Shown here in pieces: positions 33,621 to 41,584 of a DNA stretch of 64,000 bases. The stretch covers positions 1 through 64,000 of the forward strand of contig NZ_BOMM01000039.1 in the NCBI RefSeq assembly GCF_016862195.1, in the 5' to 3' direction. Each line of letters begins with the position of its first letter. The stretch's first letter is position 1. The stretch comes from Paractinoplanes ferrugineus. GTDB taxonomy: Bacteria; Actinomycetota; Actinomycetes; Mycobacteriales; Micromonosporaceae. Made by a program: the position numbers and the translations under genes. The notes beneath the pieces are model-generated. The model did not search any database. It was not told the DNA's origin and saw nothing but the letters and a program-made list of their open reading frames with translations.

Positions 33621-34355
33621 TCAGATGATCCCCCCGTTGGCGCGCACGATCTGGCCGTTGACCCAGCGCCCGCCCGGTCCGGCCAGGAACGCGACGACCT
33701 CGGCGAGGTCGGCCGGGGTACCGAGCCGTTCCAGCGGGGGCTGCTTGGCCAGCCGCTCGACGGTCGCCTCGTCCTTGCCGTCGAGGAACAGGTCGGTGGC
33801 GGTCGGGCCGGGGGCGACGGCGTTGACGGTGACGTCGCGTCCGCGCATCTCGCGGGCCAGGATGAGGGTCATCGCCTCGACGGCGCCCTTGCTGGCGGCG
33901 TAGGCGCCGTAGCCGGGGAACTGCAGGCCGACGACCGAGGTGGAGAACAGCACGATCGCGCCGCCGGTGCGGACCCGGCGGGCGGCCTCGCGTGCCACGA
34001 CGAACGTGCCGCGGATGTTGGTGCGGTGCAGCGCGTCGAGGTCGGCGAGGTCCAGGTCGGCGATCGGGGACAGCGACATGCGGCCGGCGGAGTTGACGAC
34101 GACGTCGACGCCACCGAAGGACTGCTCGGCGGTGTCGAACAACTTGGCGACCGCCTGCTCGTCGGCGATGTCGGCGCGGCCGGCCACGGCCTGCCCGCCG
34201 GCCGCGGTGATCTGTTCGACGACCTGCTTCGCCGCGGCGTCGTCGCCGGCGTAGCCCACGACGACGGCGTGCCCGGCGGCCGCCAGGGTGGTGGCGGCGG
34301 CGCGCCCGATGCCCCGGGAAGCGCCGGTGACGACGGCGACTCGTTGGTCGGCCAT
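33621..34355 (-). CDS. Short-chain dehydrogenase/reductase (3-oxoacyl reductase-like)
   Basis: 244 residues from ATG 34355 with AAGGTGAG upstream. Classical SDR: VAVVTGASRGIGRAAATTLA (cofactor loop TGxxxGIG), DVVVNSAGRMS, the active-site Ser in LFSTSVVGLQ and Tyr-Lys in YGAYAASKGAVE, and NAVAPGPTATDLF. The second beta strand ends VVVGYAGDDAAA, without the acidic residue of NAD-specific enzymes, which suggests NADP. Substrate unknown. Divergent from a TetR gene whose product probably controls it. Upstream of a broken SDR copy and a tautomerase. Confidence 0.9.
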   Translation of the reverse strand: MADQRVAVVTGASRGIGRAAATTLAAAGHAVVVGYAGDDAAAKQVVEQITAAGGQAVAGRADIADEQAVAKLFDTAEQSFGGVDVVVNSAGRMSLSPIADLDLADLDALHRTNIRGTFVVAREAARRVRTGGAIVLFSTSVVGLQFPGYGAYAASKGAVEAMTLILAREMRGRDVTVNAVAPGPTATDLFLDGKDEATVERLAKQPPLERLGTPADLAEVVAFLAGPGGRWVNGQIVRANGGII

Positions 34356-34454
34356 GATTCTCACCTTCAAGATCAATAGTGACGATAGCTGTTCCGCGTA
34401 TCGCTGATATGACGAACGTAGCAGGCATCCGCGATCACCGCTAGCGCTGTGCCG

Positions 34455-34460
34455 TAGCAT
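34455..34460 (+). promoter_or_regulatory. -10 box of leaderless TetR gene
   Basis: TAGCAT ends 6 nt before the GTG at 34467; no ribosome site. The 111-nt divergent spacer (34356-34466) should also hold the SDR promoter and operator. Confidence 0.6.
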
Positions 34461-34466
34461 TGATTC

Positions 34467-35213
34467 GTGAGCGATGTCTCCCGCCGTCAGCGCGGCTCCA
34501 CCGGCCCTGGTAACGACACCGTCGTCCGGGCGGCCCTGATCGCGGCCGCCGAGCGGCAGCTCGCCGCCGCCGCGGACGGCGACATCGCCACCCGCGCGGT
34601 CGCCGACGAGGCGGGAGTGACCCAGCCGGTGCTCTACCGGCTCTTCGGGGACAAGCGCGGCCTGCTCGACGCCGTCGCCGACGCCGGTCTCGAGCGCTAC
34701 GCGATGCGCAAGACCGAACTCGAGGTCACCGACGACCCGGTCGCCGACCTGTACGCCGGCTGGGCCGACCACATGGCCTTCGCCGCCGCCAACCCGGCGC
34801 TCTACCAGCTGATGTTCACGCCTCGGCCGCAGTCGGTGGCGACCACCTACCAGCGCATCCTGCAACTTCTCGAGGCCACCCTGCTGCGCTGCGCCGCCAC
34901 CGGCGCCCTGACGACGACACCGCGCCTGGCCGCTCAGCTGATCCTGCCCGCCAACATCGGCGTCGCCCTCGGCCGGATCGCCCAGCCCGCGCTGTTCGAC
35001 GACCCCACCCTGTCGCACCGGGCCCGCGACGCCGTCTTCGCCGCCGTGCTGACCCACCCGGCCGCCTCCAGCGGCCCGGACCCGGTCCGCGCCGCCGCCC
35101 GCCGGCTGCGCTCGCAGCTCTCCCTGACCGGCACCGACCGGCTGGAACCGGTCGAGGCCGCCCTGCTGGACCGCTGGCTCGCCCGCCTCGACGAACCGGA
35201 CCCGGCGGGCTGA
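34467..35213 (+). CDS. TetR family transcriptional regulator
   Basis: 248 residues, GTG 34467, leaderless type. N-terminal HTH: NDTVVRAALIAAAERQLAAA, IATRAVADEAGVTQPVLYRLF and GDKRGLLDAVAD. The C-terminal ligand domain has the pattern seen in TetR_C_33-like proteins: YAGWADHMAFAAANPALYQLMF, MFTPRPQSV and QRILQLLEATLLRCAATGAL. Divergent from the SDR gene at 33621-34355, the standard arrangement for a local repressor that senses the SDR substrate. The tail (DRLEPVEAALLDRWLARLDE) is helical and charged. Confidence 0.88.
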   Translation: MSDVSRRQRGSTGPGNDTVVRAALIAAAERQLAAAADGDIATRAVADEAGVTQPVLYRLFGDKRGLLDAVADAGLERYAMRKTELEVTDDPVADLYAGWADHMAFAAANPALYQLMFTPRPQSVATTYQRILQLLEATLLRCAATGALTTTPRLAAQLILPANIGVALGRIAQPALFDDPTLSHRARDAVFAAVLTHPAASSGPDPVRAAARRLRSQLSLTGTDRLEPVEAALLDRWLARLDEPDPAG

Positions 35214-35297
35214 CCAGCCGGCTTCGGGCTCCCGCCCCGCGACGTCTCCGCAGTGCTCAGGCCGGGGCCGGGGCCACCCCGGACGCGGCGCCGGGCC

Positions 35298-36131
35298 TCA
35301 CGGCGTGACGGTGTGGACCGCGCCGACCCGCAGGAACTCCAGGCGTTCCGCGGTGGTGCTGCCGGCCGCCGCGGTGTAGACCGTGATCCGCAGGTCGGAG
35401 CCCGTAACGGTGAGCACGTCACAGTCCAGCACCAGATCACCGACCAACCGGTGGTGGATCGTCTTGGCGGAGCTGAGATGCCGGCCGGCGACGCCCGAGC
35501 GCCACAGGCTCTCGAAGCGGGGGCTGGCCGCGGAGACCTCGGCGACGAGGGCACGCAGCTGTTCGTCCTGCGGGTAGGTGGTGACGGCCTGACGCAGGTC
35601 GGCGACCAGCGCCCGGTCGATCTCCTCGGCCGGCCCGTGGGTGTTCGCCCAGTCCGGGGGCGCGCCGAAGGTCGCCCGGATGACGTTGCGGTCGGCCGCC
35701 GGACTGCCCGCCGGGTCACCGCAGACGGCGCTCCACAACGGATTCCAGGTGATCAGGCTCCAGTCCGCCGCGTAGACCGCCACCGGGTAGTCGGTCATCC
35801 GGATGAGCAGCCGCTGGACCCCGGGCGGAATGTGCACCGGCACCGTCCGGCCGGACGGGACCGGCAGCCCGGCGGCCTGATGCAGAAGGGCGTTCTCCGC
35901 CTCGTCGAGTTGCAGCGCGCGGGCCAGCGCGGTCACGATCGGCCGGCTGGGCCGCCGCGACCGGCCCTGCTCCAGGCGGACCAGATAGTCGACGCTCACC
36001 CCGGCCAGGCCGGCCAGTTCCTCCCGGCGCAGCCCTTGCGCCCGGCGCCGGCCGTGCCCGGACAGGCCCACGTCGGCGGGGGAACACCGGTCCCGCCACG
36101 CCCGCAGAAGACCACCCAGATCGTTCGTCAT
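35298..36131 (-). CDS. XRE family regulator with MmyB-like ligand domain
   Basis: 277 residues, ATG 36131. N-terminal Xre HTH (about 1-85): LRAWRDRCSPADVGL, RRRAQGLRREELAGLAGVSV and YLVRLEQGRSRRPS. The rest is the MmyB-like/PAS-like ligand domain: YPVAVYAADWSLITWNPLWS, and further down SPRFESLWRSGVAGRHLSSAK and KTIHHRLVGDLVLDCDVLTV. Related actinobacterial proteins bind a fatty acid in this domain and repress a divergent SDR gene. Here an SDR gene stands divergently 102 nt away, matching that pattern. Confidence 0.9.
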   Translation of the reverse strand: MTNDLGGLLRAWRDRCSPADVGLSGHGRRRAQGLRREELAGLAGVSVDYLVRLEQGRSRRPSRPIVTALARALQLDEAENALLHQAAGLPVPSGRTVPVHIPPGVQRLLIRMTDYPVAVYAADWSLITWNPLWSAVCGDPAGSPAADRNVIRATFGAPPDWANTHGPAEEIDRALVADLRQAVTTYPQDEQLRALVAEVSAASPRFESLWRSGVAGRHLSSAKTIHHRLVGDLVLDCDVLTVTGSDLRITVYTAAAGSTTAERLEFLRVGAVHTVTP

Positions 36132-36233
36132 GGCCCCATGATGGCCGCGTTCCCGGCGGGTTGCCTGGTAACGCCGTTCCTACCGAAGCGGCGGGCCCTG
36201 GCTACCCGGTCGGCACCGGCCGACCCTCGACCT

Positions 36234-37106
36234 ATGACACCATCTCTCGCCGGCTGTACCGTCGTGATCACCGGAGCCGGCAGCGGCATCGGCCGCGCCA
36301 CCGCCCGTACCCTGGCCGCCCGGCACGCCCGGGTCGTCCTCGCGGTCCGCGACCTGGACCGGGGCCGCGCCGCCGCCGCCGACCTGCCCGGCCGGGCCGA
36401 GGTGCGCCGCCTCGACCTGGCCGACCTGTCCTCGGTCCGCGCGTTCGCCGCGGCCTGGCCCGAACCGGTCGACCTGCTGATCAACAACGCGGGGGTGATG
36501 ATGTCACCGCCGGACCCGACGGTCGACGGCTTCGAACCGCACTTCGGCATCAACCACCTGGGTCACTTCGCCCTCACCAACCTGCTGCTCCCGCAGATCA
36601 CCGGCCGGGTCGTCACCGTGTCCGCCGGTGGGCACCAGGCCGGCACCCTGGACCTGGACGATCCGCACCGGCGGAACCGCCCCTACCGGCCGTTCGCCGC
36701 GTACGCCCAGTCCAAGCTGGCCAACCTGCTCTTCACCGCCGAACTCCAGCGCCGCCTCACCGCGTCCGGCTCGGCCGTCCTCGCCACCGCCGCCAACCCC
36801 GGGCTGGCCGCCACCAACCTGCTCAGCCACGGCGGCAGCCGGGCGGCCCGCTGGACGAACGCCCTGCTGCGCCCGCTGTCCCAGACCGAGGAGGGCGGCG
36901 CGCGAACCACCGTGTACGCCGCCACCGCCGACCTGCCCGGCAACAGCTACATCTCACCGGGCGGCGTGACCCAGTCCCGGGGCCGCCCCAAGGTCACCAC
37001 CCCGTCGAAGGCCGCCCGCGACCCCGAACTCGCCCGCCACCTCTGGAACCTCTCCGAGAGCATGACGGCCACCACGTTCCCGCTGCCCCTGCGCAGCGGG
37101 TCGTAG
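36234..37106 (+). CDS. Short-chain dehydrogenase/reductase (retinol dehydrogenase-like)
   Basis: 290 residues from ATG 36234. SDR of the retinol-dehydrogenase/oxidoreductase type: VVITGAGSGIGRATARTLAA, RRLDLADLSSVRAFA, DLLINNAGVMM, FGINHLGHFALTNLLLP, RVVTVSAGGHQAG and YAQSKLANLLFTAEL with Tyr-Lys of the active site. The Ser of the triad is in VSAGG. The end (VTQSRGRPKVTTPSKAARDP, ARHLWNLSESMT) is as in actinobacterial homologues. Divergent from the MmyB-like regulator gene, its likely repressor. Substrate unknown. Confidence 0.9.
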   Translation: MTPSLAGCTVVITGAGSGIGRATARTLAARHARVVLAVRDLDRGRAAAADLPGRAEVRRLDLADLSSVRAFAAAWPEPVDLLINNAGVMMSPPDPTVDGFEPHFGINHLGHFALTNLLLPQITGRVVTVSAGGHQAGTLDLDDPHRRNRPYRPFAAYAQSKLANLLFTAELQRRLTASGSAVLATAANPGLAATNLLSHGGSRAARWTNALLRPLSQTEEGGARTTVYAATADLPGNSYISPGGVTQSRGRPKVTTPSKAARDPELARHLWNLSESMTATTFPLPLRSGS

Positions 37107-37117
37107 CTGGGCGCCGG

Positions 37118-38287
37118 TCAGCCGGCAGCCGGGGCGGGGTGAGCCGGGGCGGGGTGGGCCGGGGCGGGTTCGGCGGGGGAGCGGGTGGGCTGGGCCGGTG
37201 CGGCCGGCGGACGGGCGCCGCCGAGCGAGGCGAGGGCCGAGGCCAGGTCGCTCACCTGGGTGGACAGCTGCGCGGCGCGGGCCTGGGCGGCGTCGGTCTC
37301 GGCGTGGGCGGTGGTGAGGCGGCGTTCCAGGTCGGTGACGTCCTGGCCGGCGCGGGCGGCGGTGCGTTCGAGGTCGGCGCGGGCCAGGACGGCGGCGTCA
37401 CGGTCGGCGGCGGTCGCGGTCAGGTTCCGGCGGAGCTCGGCGATCTCGGTCTCGGCGGCGGTGCGTGCGGCGGCGGCTTCCTGGCGTACGGCGTCGAGCT
37501 CCACGGCCAGTTTCGCCCGCGCCGTCTCGAGGTCGCCGGCGGACTTACCGAGCTCGTCGGCCCGCGTGGCGGCCTGCTGGGTCTCGCGGACCGAAGCGGC
37601 GAGGTCGCGTTCGAGGGTGTCGCGCTCGCGGCGTACGTCATGAAGTTCGGCCTTGGTGTTGGTCAGCTCTTCGCGGGCCTGGTCCCGGAGGGTGGCCAGT
37701 TCGTCGCGGGCGGCGTCGCGTTCGGCCTCGGCGCGTTCCCGCAGGGCCGCGGCGGTGGTGGCGTCGCGGTGGGCCTCGTCGCGCTGGGTGCCGGCCTGTT
37801 CGGCCTGCTGGGCGGCGGTGGCGGCCCGGAGTTCGGCCTGTTCGGCCTGCTCGCGGGCCTCGTCACGGTCGGCCACGGCGGCGGCGGTGAGTTGCTGGGC
37901 GGTGGCCGCGGTGGCTTCGGCGCGCTCGGCGTCCCGGCGGGCGTCGTCGCGTTCGGTGTGTGCGGCGGCCAGTTGACCGGACGTCTCGGCGCGTAGTTCG
38001 GCCAGTTGCCGCTCGACGCCGGCGGGGGAGAGCTCGGAGTGCAGGGCGTCGGTGAGGGTCTCGACGAGCTGGTCGAGCCGGTCGACGACCTCCCAGGTGC
38101 GCGCGACCTGCCCGGCGAGGCCGGGGGAGGACCGGTGCCGCATCCGGTTGTTACGGGAGGCGCGCTGGCACTCGCCGTCGTTGTCCCGGCAGTACCGGAA
38201 GGGCCGTCCGGCCGAGGCCCGCTGCGGGACGGGTCGTCCACAGTGGGCGCAGGGGCGGGACTCCAGGGTGGCGTCGTTGTCGCTCAT
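37118..38287 (-). CDS. Zinc-finger and long coiled-coil protein
   Basis: 389 residues, ATG 38287. The first 50 residues contain four Cys in the order CAHC, then YCRDNDGEC, with CGRPVPQRASAGRPFRYC between: a likely small zinc-binding module with a basic end (RASRNNRMRHR). From about residue 60 to 350 the protein is almost pure coiled coil rich in Ala, Glu, Arg and Gln (for example ERDDARRDAERAEATAATAQ). The C-terminus is Pro/Ala-rich with PAHP repeats. KfrA-like plasmid proteins and scaffold proteins share the coiled-coil look but the Cys module differs. Function unknown; DNA or RNA contact by the basic Cys module is a guess. A conserved CCTAGGA promoter motif lies 64 nt upstream. Confidence 0.7.
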   Translation of the reverse strand: MSDNDATLESRPCAHCGRPVPQRASAGRPFRYCRDNDGECQRASRNNRMRHRSSPGLAGQVARTWEVVDRLDQLVETLTDALHSELSPAGVERQLAELRAETSGQLAAAHTERDDARRDAERAEATAATAQQLTAAAVADRDEAREQAEQAELRAATAAQQAEQAGTQRDEAHRDATTAAALRERAEAERDAARDELATLRDQAREELTNTKAELHDVRRERDTLERDLAASVRETQQAATRADELGKSAGDLETARAKLAVELDAVRQEAAAARTAAETEIAELRRNLTATAADRDAAVLARADLERTAARAGQDVTDLERRLTTAHAETDAAQARAAQLSTQVSDLASALASLGGARPPAAPAQPTRSPAEPAPAHPAPAHPAPAAG

Positions 38288-38350
38288 GGCCCGCTCACCC
38301 TAGGCGGGCCGGGCGGGGAGATCGCGTCACCACACCGGCGGGACTTTATC

Positions 38351-38368
38351 ATCCTAGGACGCTTTACG
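38351..38368 (-). promoter_or_regulatory. Conserved promoter motif, copy 2
   Basis: ATCCTAGGACGCTTTACG, 17/18 identical to 18272-18289. Read toward the coiled-coil gene it supplies TAGGAT about 60 nt before the start codon. Confidence 0.5.
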
Positions 38369-38459
38369 CGGGGTGCGCTGCGTCATCGACACACGGGTCC
38401 ACCCAAAGGTCAACACCAAAAAGGAATCAACGACCGACTGGCCTGCAGATTCGGGTGAG

Positions 38460-39485
38460 TCAGCCGACGAGAACCTCGTCGGCCCAAGTGGTGATGGCGG
38501 TCAGGACCGGGGCGCGGCCGGCGAACATGGCCGTCAGGTCGCGGGTGTCGTAGGCGGCTTTGCGGGGTTTCGGCTGGGCGGCGTAGACCAGCATCCTCGG
38601 CGCCAGCCAGAAGTACTTCGCGGCTCCGGTCGTCTTGATCGCCCGGTGGACCAGCGCCGGGTCGACGGCCGGCGACATGCCCTTCTGGTAGGCGGTCGCC
38701 ACGCCGGTCAGCACCTGGTCCAGGTGGCCGAGGTCGATCAGGCCGTCCAGGAACGTGTCGAGGGCGAGGTTGGCGGCGTCCTCACCGATCGCGCCGGGGC
38801 CGACGAACGCCCAGTCGAGCAGGGCGGGGCCGTGGTCGGTGACGATCAGGTTCATCGGCCAGACGTCGTGGTGGCACAGGGTGCGGGGCAGCTGGTCGGC
38901 GAGGGCGAGCAGGGTGTGGCGGTTGTCCCAGAGCCGGCGCAGGGCTTGGCGTAGTGGGGTGGGCCAGGTGCTGGTGGCCGCGGGGTGGTTCCAGTCGAGG
39001 TCGTCGGGGACAGGTTGGGCGAGGGTGTAGTCGCGGAGCCAGTCGCGGGCGAGCCACGGGTAGGTGGGTGGGTTGTCGAGCCAGGTGGCTTGGGCGGCGC
39101 CGAGGCGGTGGGCGAGGTCGGTGAGGTCGGCGGGGGTGGCGGCTGGTCCGGGGGTGCCGGGCAGGTCTTGGAGCCAGAGGCCGGCGTGGTCGTCGCGGTG
39201 TTCGACGGTGAGCAGGCGGGGGGCGGCGACGTGCGGGAATGCGGTTGTGGGCAGCTCCGCCTCGTACGCTTCGAGTTCTCGTCGCCAGTAGTTGAAGTGG
39301 CCTGGGTCGTTGCTCGCGGGTAGGTGGGCGGCGGCGCCTTGGCGGTGGGCGACGGCGATTTTGAGGATGGCGGTGTCGTTGTCGCGGTGGATGCGCCAGA
39401 CGCCGCCGGTGACTTCGTTGGCGTGGCTGTAGGTGAGTTCGTCGGCGGTCCAGCCGGGTCGCAGGAAGTCGTCGAGCCCCGTCAT
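38460..39485 (-). CDS. Aminoglycoside phosphotransferase-like kinase
   Basis: 341 residues from ATG 39485. TAAACT stands 7 nt upstream without a ribosome site (leaderless type). The APH/choline kinase fold shows in the ATP-lysine strand (NDTAILKIAVAH), the catalytic loop Brenner motif LCHHDVWPMNLIV (H-x-D-x-x-x-x-N), and the metal motif ALLDWAFVGPG. Such proteins phosphorylate small molecules such as aminoglycosides, macrolides, choline or homoserine. The N-terminus (GLDDFLRPGWTADELTY) is typical of actinobacterial members without proven resistance role. It should not be called a resistance gene on sequence alone. Confidence 0.83.
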   Translation of the reverse strand: MTGLDDFLRPGWTADELTYSHANEVTGGVWRIHRDNDTAILKIAVAHRQGAAAHLPASNDPGHFNYWRRELEAYEAELPTTAFPHVAAPRLLTVEHRDDHAGLWLQDLPGTPGPAATPADLTDLAHRLGAAQATWLDNPPTYPWLARDWLRDYTLAQPVPDDLDWNHPAATSTWPTPLRQALRRLWDNRHTLLALADQLPRTLCHHDVWPMNLIVTDHGPALLDWAFVGPGAIGEDAANLALDTFLDGLIDLGHLDQVLTGVATAYQKGMSPAVDPALVHRAIKTTGAAKYFWLAPRMLVYAAQPKPRKAAYDTRDLTAMFAGRAPVLTAITTWADEVLVG

Positions 39486-39553
39486 GCGGGGGAGTTTAGC
39501 CGACGATGATTCTGCCCTGGACAATTTTTGTTTTCGGTGCGAGCCTGGTCGGC

Positions 39554-40141
39554 ATGCACGATGTCGCCGTGATCGAGGACCCGGCCGCCGCCGAGGTCAG
39601 TCTGGATCCCATTCGCACCCGATTGCTCGCCGAGTTGGTCGAGCCAGGTTCGGCCACCATGCTGGCGAGCCGGGTGGGTCTGCCTCGGCAGAAGGTCAAT
39701 TACCACCTGCGCACGCTCGAGCAGCACGGGCTGATCGAGCTGGTGGAGGAGCGTCGCAAGGGCAATGTCACGGAGCGGTTGTTGCGGGCGACCGCGGCGT
39801 CTTATGTGATCTCGCCGGCGGCGTTGGCGGCGGTGGCGCCGGATCCGGGCCGGGCGCCCGATCGGTTGTCGGCGCGGTGGTTGTTGGCGGTGGCGGCGCG
39901 GCTGGTGCGTGATGTCGGGTCGTTGTTGACCGGGGCGGCGCAGGCGAGGCAGCGGGTGGCGACGTTCGCGTTGGACGGGGAGGTCCGGTTCGCGTCGGCG
40001 GCGGATCGGGCGGCGTTCGCGGCGGAGTTGGCGGCGAGCGTGGCCGGTCTGGTTTCGAGGTATCACAGCGAGTCGGGGCGTAAGCATCGGTTGGTGGTGG
40101 CTGTTCACCCGGCTCTGGATTCGTTGGTGGAGGACAGATGA
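39554..40141 (+). CDS. ArsR-type winged-helix regulator
   Basis: 195 residues from ATG 39554 (protein MHDVAVIEDPAAAEVSLDPI). A TGGACA box, 17-nt spacer and GAGCCT hexamer end 7 nt before the ATG, suggesting a leaderless mRNA. HTH: IRTRLLAELVEPGSATMLAS, RVGLPRQKVNYHLRTLEQHG and LIELVEERRKGNVTERLL. The C-terminal half is helical (FASAADRAAFAAELAASVAG). It heads an operon with an SRPBCC protein, an alpha/beta hydrolase and probably a methyltransferase. ArsR-SRPBCC pairs with ATGA overlap are very common in actinobacteria; the regulator normally represses the pair. Confidence 0.87.
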   Translation: MHDVAVIEDPAAAEVSLDPIRTRLLAELVEPGSATMLASRVGLPRQKVNYHLRTLEQHGLIELVEERRKGNVTERLLRATAASYVISPAALAAVAPDPGRAPDRLSARWLLAVAARLVRDVGSLLTGAAQARQRVATFALDGEVRFASAADRAAFAAELAASVAGLVSRYHSESGRKHRLVVAVHPALDSLVEDR

Positions 40142-40782
40142 GCAAGGATTTCGAGTCGCGTCATGAGGCGGTGGTCGATGCTTCGGTGGAGCAGGTGTGG
40201 GAGGCGATCGCGACCGGGCCGGGGATCACTTCGTGGTTTGTGGGGCGTACTCGGATCGAGGACGGGACGGTGCTCACCGAGTTCGGGGACGGTTGGATCC
40301 CGGCTGGTTCGGTGACGGTGGCGGAGCCGCCGCGCCGGTTCGCGTTCGGTAGTGAGCCGGCGGCGGACGGTCGTTTCGTGGCGAACGAGTTCCTGGTGGC
40401 GGGCCGGGCCGGTGCGGCGACTGTGCTGAAGGTGGTGAACAGCGGTTTTCTGCCGGGTGAGGATTGGGCCGGCGAGTACGAGGCGATGCGGTTGGGGAAT
40501 GCGATGTTCTTCGCGTCGCTGGTGGAGTATGTGACGCGTTTCCCGGGCCGGGTGGGTGTGCCGGTGACGGCTTTCGGGCCGCCGGTGGCGGATTGGCCGG
40601 CGGCGTGGGCGGCGTTGCGGGGCCGGCTCGGTGCGGCGGAGGTGTTCTTCGAGAACGAGCACACTTTGGGTTTGCGTACGGAGCGGGGTCTGTATCGGTA
40701 TCTGCGGGGTTTCCACGGTGCGATGGTGGTCAGTCATGTGCTGTTCGAGGGTGATGCCGAGTTTCCGGTCGAGATGGGTTGA
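40138..40782 (+). CDS. SRPBCC (AHSA1-like) domain protein
   Basis: 214 residues, ATG 40138 overlapping the regulator stop by 4 nt. START/Bet v1-like fold: FESRHEAVVDASVEQVWEAI, then GPGITSWFVGRTRIEDGTVL and VAEPPRRFAFGSEP are the standard pattern of the AHSA1 group. The length is greater than the ~150-residue minimum because of a C-terminal extension (WPAAWAALRGRLGAAEVF, then RGLYRYLRGFHGAMVVSHVL). A hydrophobic cavity for a small ligand is expected. The role in this operon is unknown. Confidence 0.85.
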   Translation: MSKDFESRHEAVVDASVEQVWEAIATGPGITSWFVGRTRIEDGTVLTEFGDGWIPAGSVTVAEPPRRFAFGSEPAADGRFVANEFLVAGRAGAATVLKVVNSGFLPGEDWAGEYEAMRLGNAMFFASLVEYVTRFPGRVGVPVTAFGPPVADWPAAWAALRGRLGAAEVFFENEHTLGLRTERGLYRYLRGFHGAMVVSHVLFEGDAEFPVEMG

Positions 40783-40787
40783 GTGAG

Positions 40788-41579
40788 ATGTCTTCTGTCG
40801 CGACTGCTGACGGCACTGTCATCGGTTATGAGACGTCGGGGTCTGGTCCGGCGCTGATTTTCGTCGATGGGGCGATGTGTTATCGGGACAATGGGCCGGC
40901 CCGGTCGATGGCGGCCGCGTTGTCCGATCGTTTCACCGTTTATCTGTACGACCGGCGGGGTCGTGGGGCCAGTGGTGCGGGTTTGCCGTGGTCGGCGCGG
41001 GCCGAGGTGGATGATTTGGCGGCGGTGCTGGCGGTGGCCGGGGGTTCGGCCGTTGTCGTGGGGGTTTCCTCGGGTGCGGTGCTGGCCGCTGATGCGGCTG
41101 CGAGGTTGCCGGGGATCACCGGGTTGGCGCTGTATGAGCCGCCGTTCATCGTCGACGGTTCGCGGGCGCCGCGGGAGGCGTCGTTCATCGAGGACATGGA
41201 GGCGCTTCTGGCGGCGGGTGACCGGGCGGGGGCGGTGAAGAAGTTCTTGGTTCATGTGGGGGTGCCGCGGTTCGTGGTGGCGGTCATGCCGTTGATGCCG
41301 GCGTGGAAACGGCTCACGGCGGTGGCGCATACCCTGCCGTACGATTTGCGGATTCTCGGGGATACCGGGCGTGGGGTGCCGTTGGATTCGCGGCGGTGGG
41401 CCGATGTCGGGGTGCCGGTGCTGGTTCTGGACGGCGGGAAGAGCCCGGAGTACATGCGTAATGCGGCGAGGGCGTTCAGTGCGGTGTTGCCGAAGGCTGG
41501 TTATCGGACGTTGCCGGGGCAGACGCACATGGTGAAGGCGGCGGTTCTGGGGCCGGCGTGTGCGGAGTTCCTAGGGTAG
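40788..41579 (+). CDS. Alpha/beta hydrolase
   Basis: 263 residues from ATG 40788 (a TTG at 40779 overlapping the previous stop is an alternative). Nucleophile elbow VVGVSSGAVLA (GxSxG), acid Asp in VLVLDGGKSPEY and catalytic His in PGQTHMVKA. Oxyanion region LIFVDGAMCYRDNGP. The fold and length match small actinobacterial hydrolases found behind ArsR-SRPBCC pairs. Substrate unknown. Its stop codon TAG lies inside the -10 box of the next gene. Confidence 0.88.
   Translation: MSSVATADGTVIGYETSGSGPALIFVDGAMCYRDNGPARSMAAALSDRFTVYLYDRRGRGASGAGLPWSARAEVDDLAAVLAVAGGSAVVVGVSSGAVLAADAAARLPGITGLALYEPPFIVDGSRAPREASFIEDMEALLAAGDRAGAVKKFLVHVGVPRFVVAVMPLMPAWKRLTAVAHTLPYDLRILGDTGRGVPLDSRRWADVGVPVLVLDGGKSPEYMRNAARAFSAVLPKAGYRTLPGQTHMVKAAVLGPACAEFLG
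41572..41577 (+). promoter_or_regulatory. -10 box of leaderless methyltransferase gene
   Basis: TAGGGT ends 7 nt before ATG 41585 and overlaps the stop codon of the hydrolase gene, so the methyltransferase may have its own promoter inside the operon. Confidence 0.5.
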
Positions 41580-41584
41580 GGGTC

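Noticed and set aside
38460..39485. Aminoglycoside resistance gene
   Set aside because: Only the general APH/choline kinase fold is seen; no feature ties it to a resistance subfamily.
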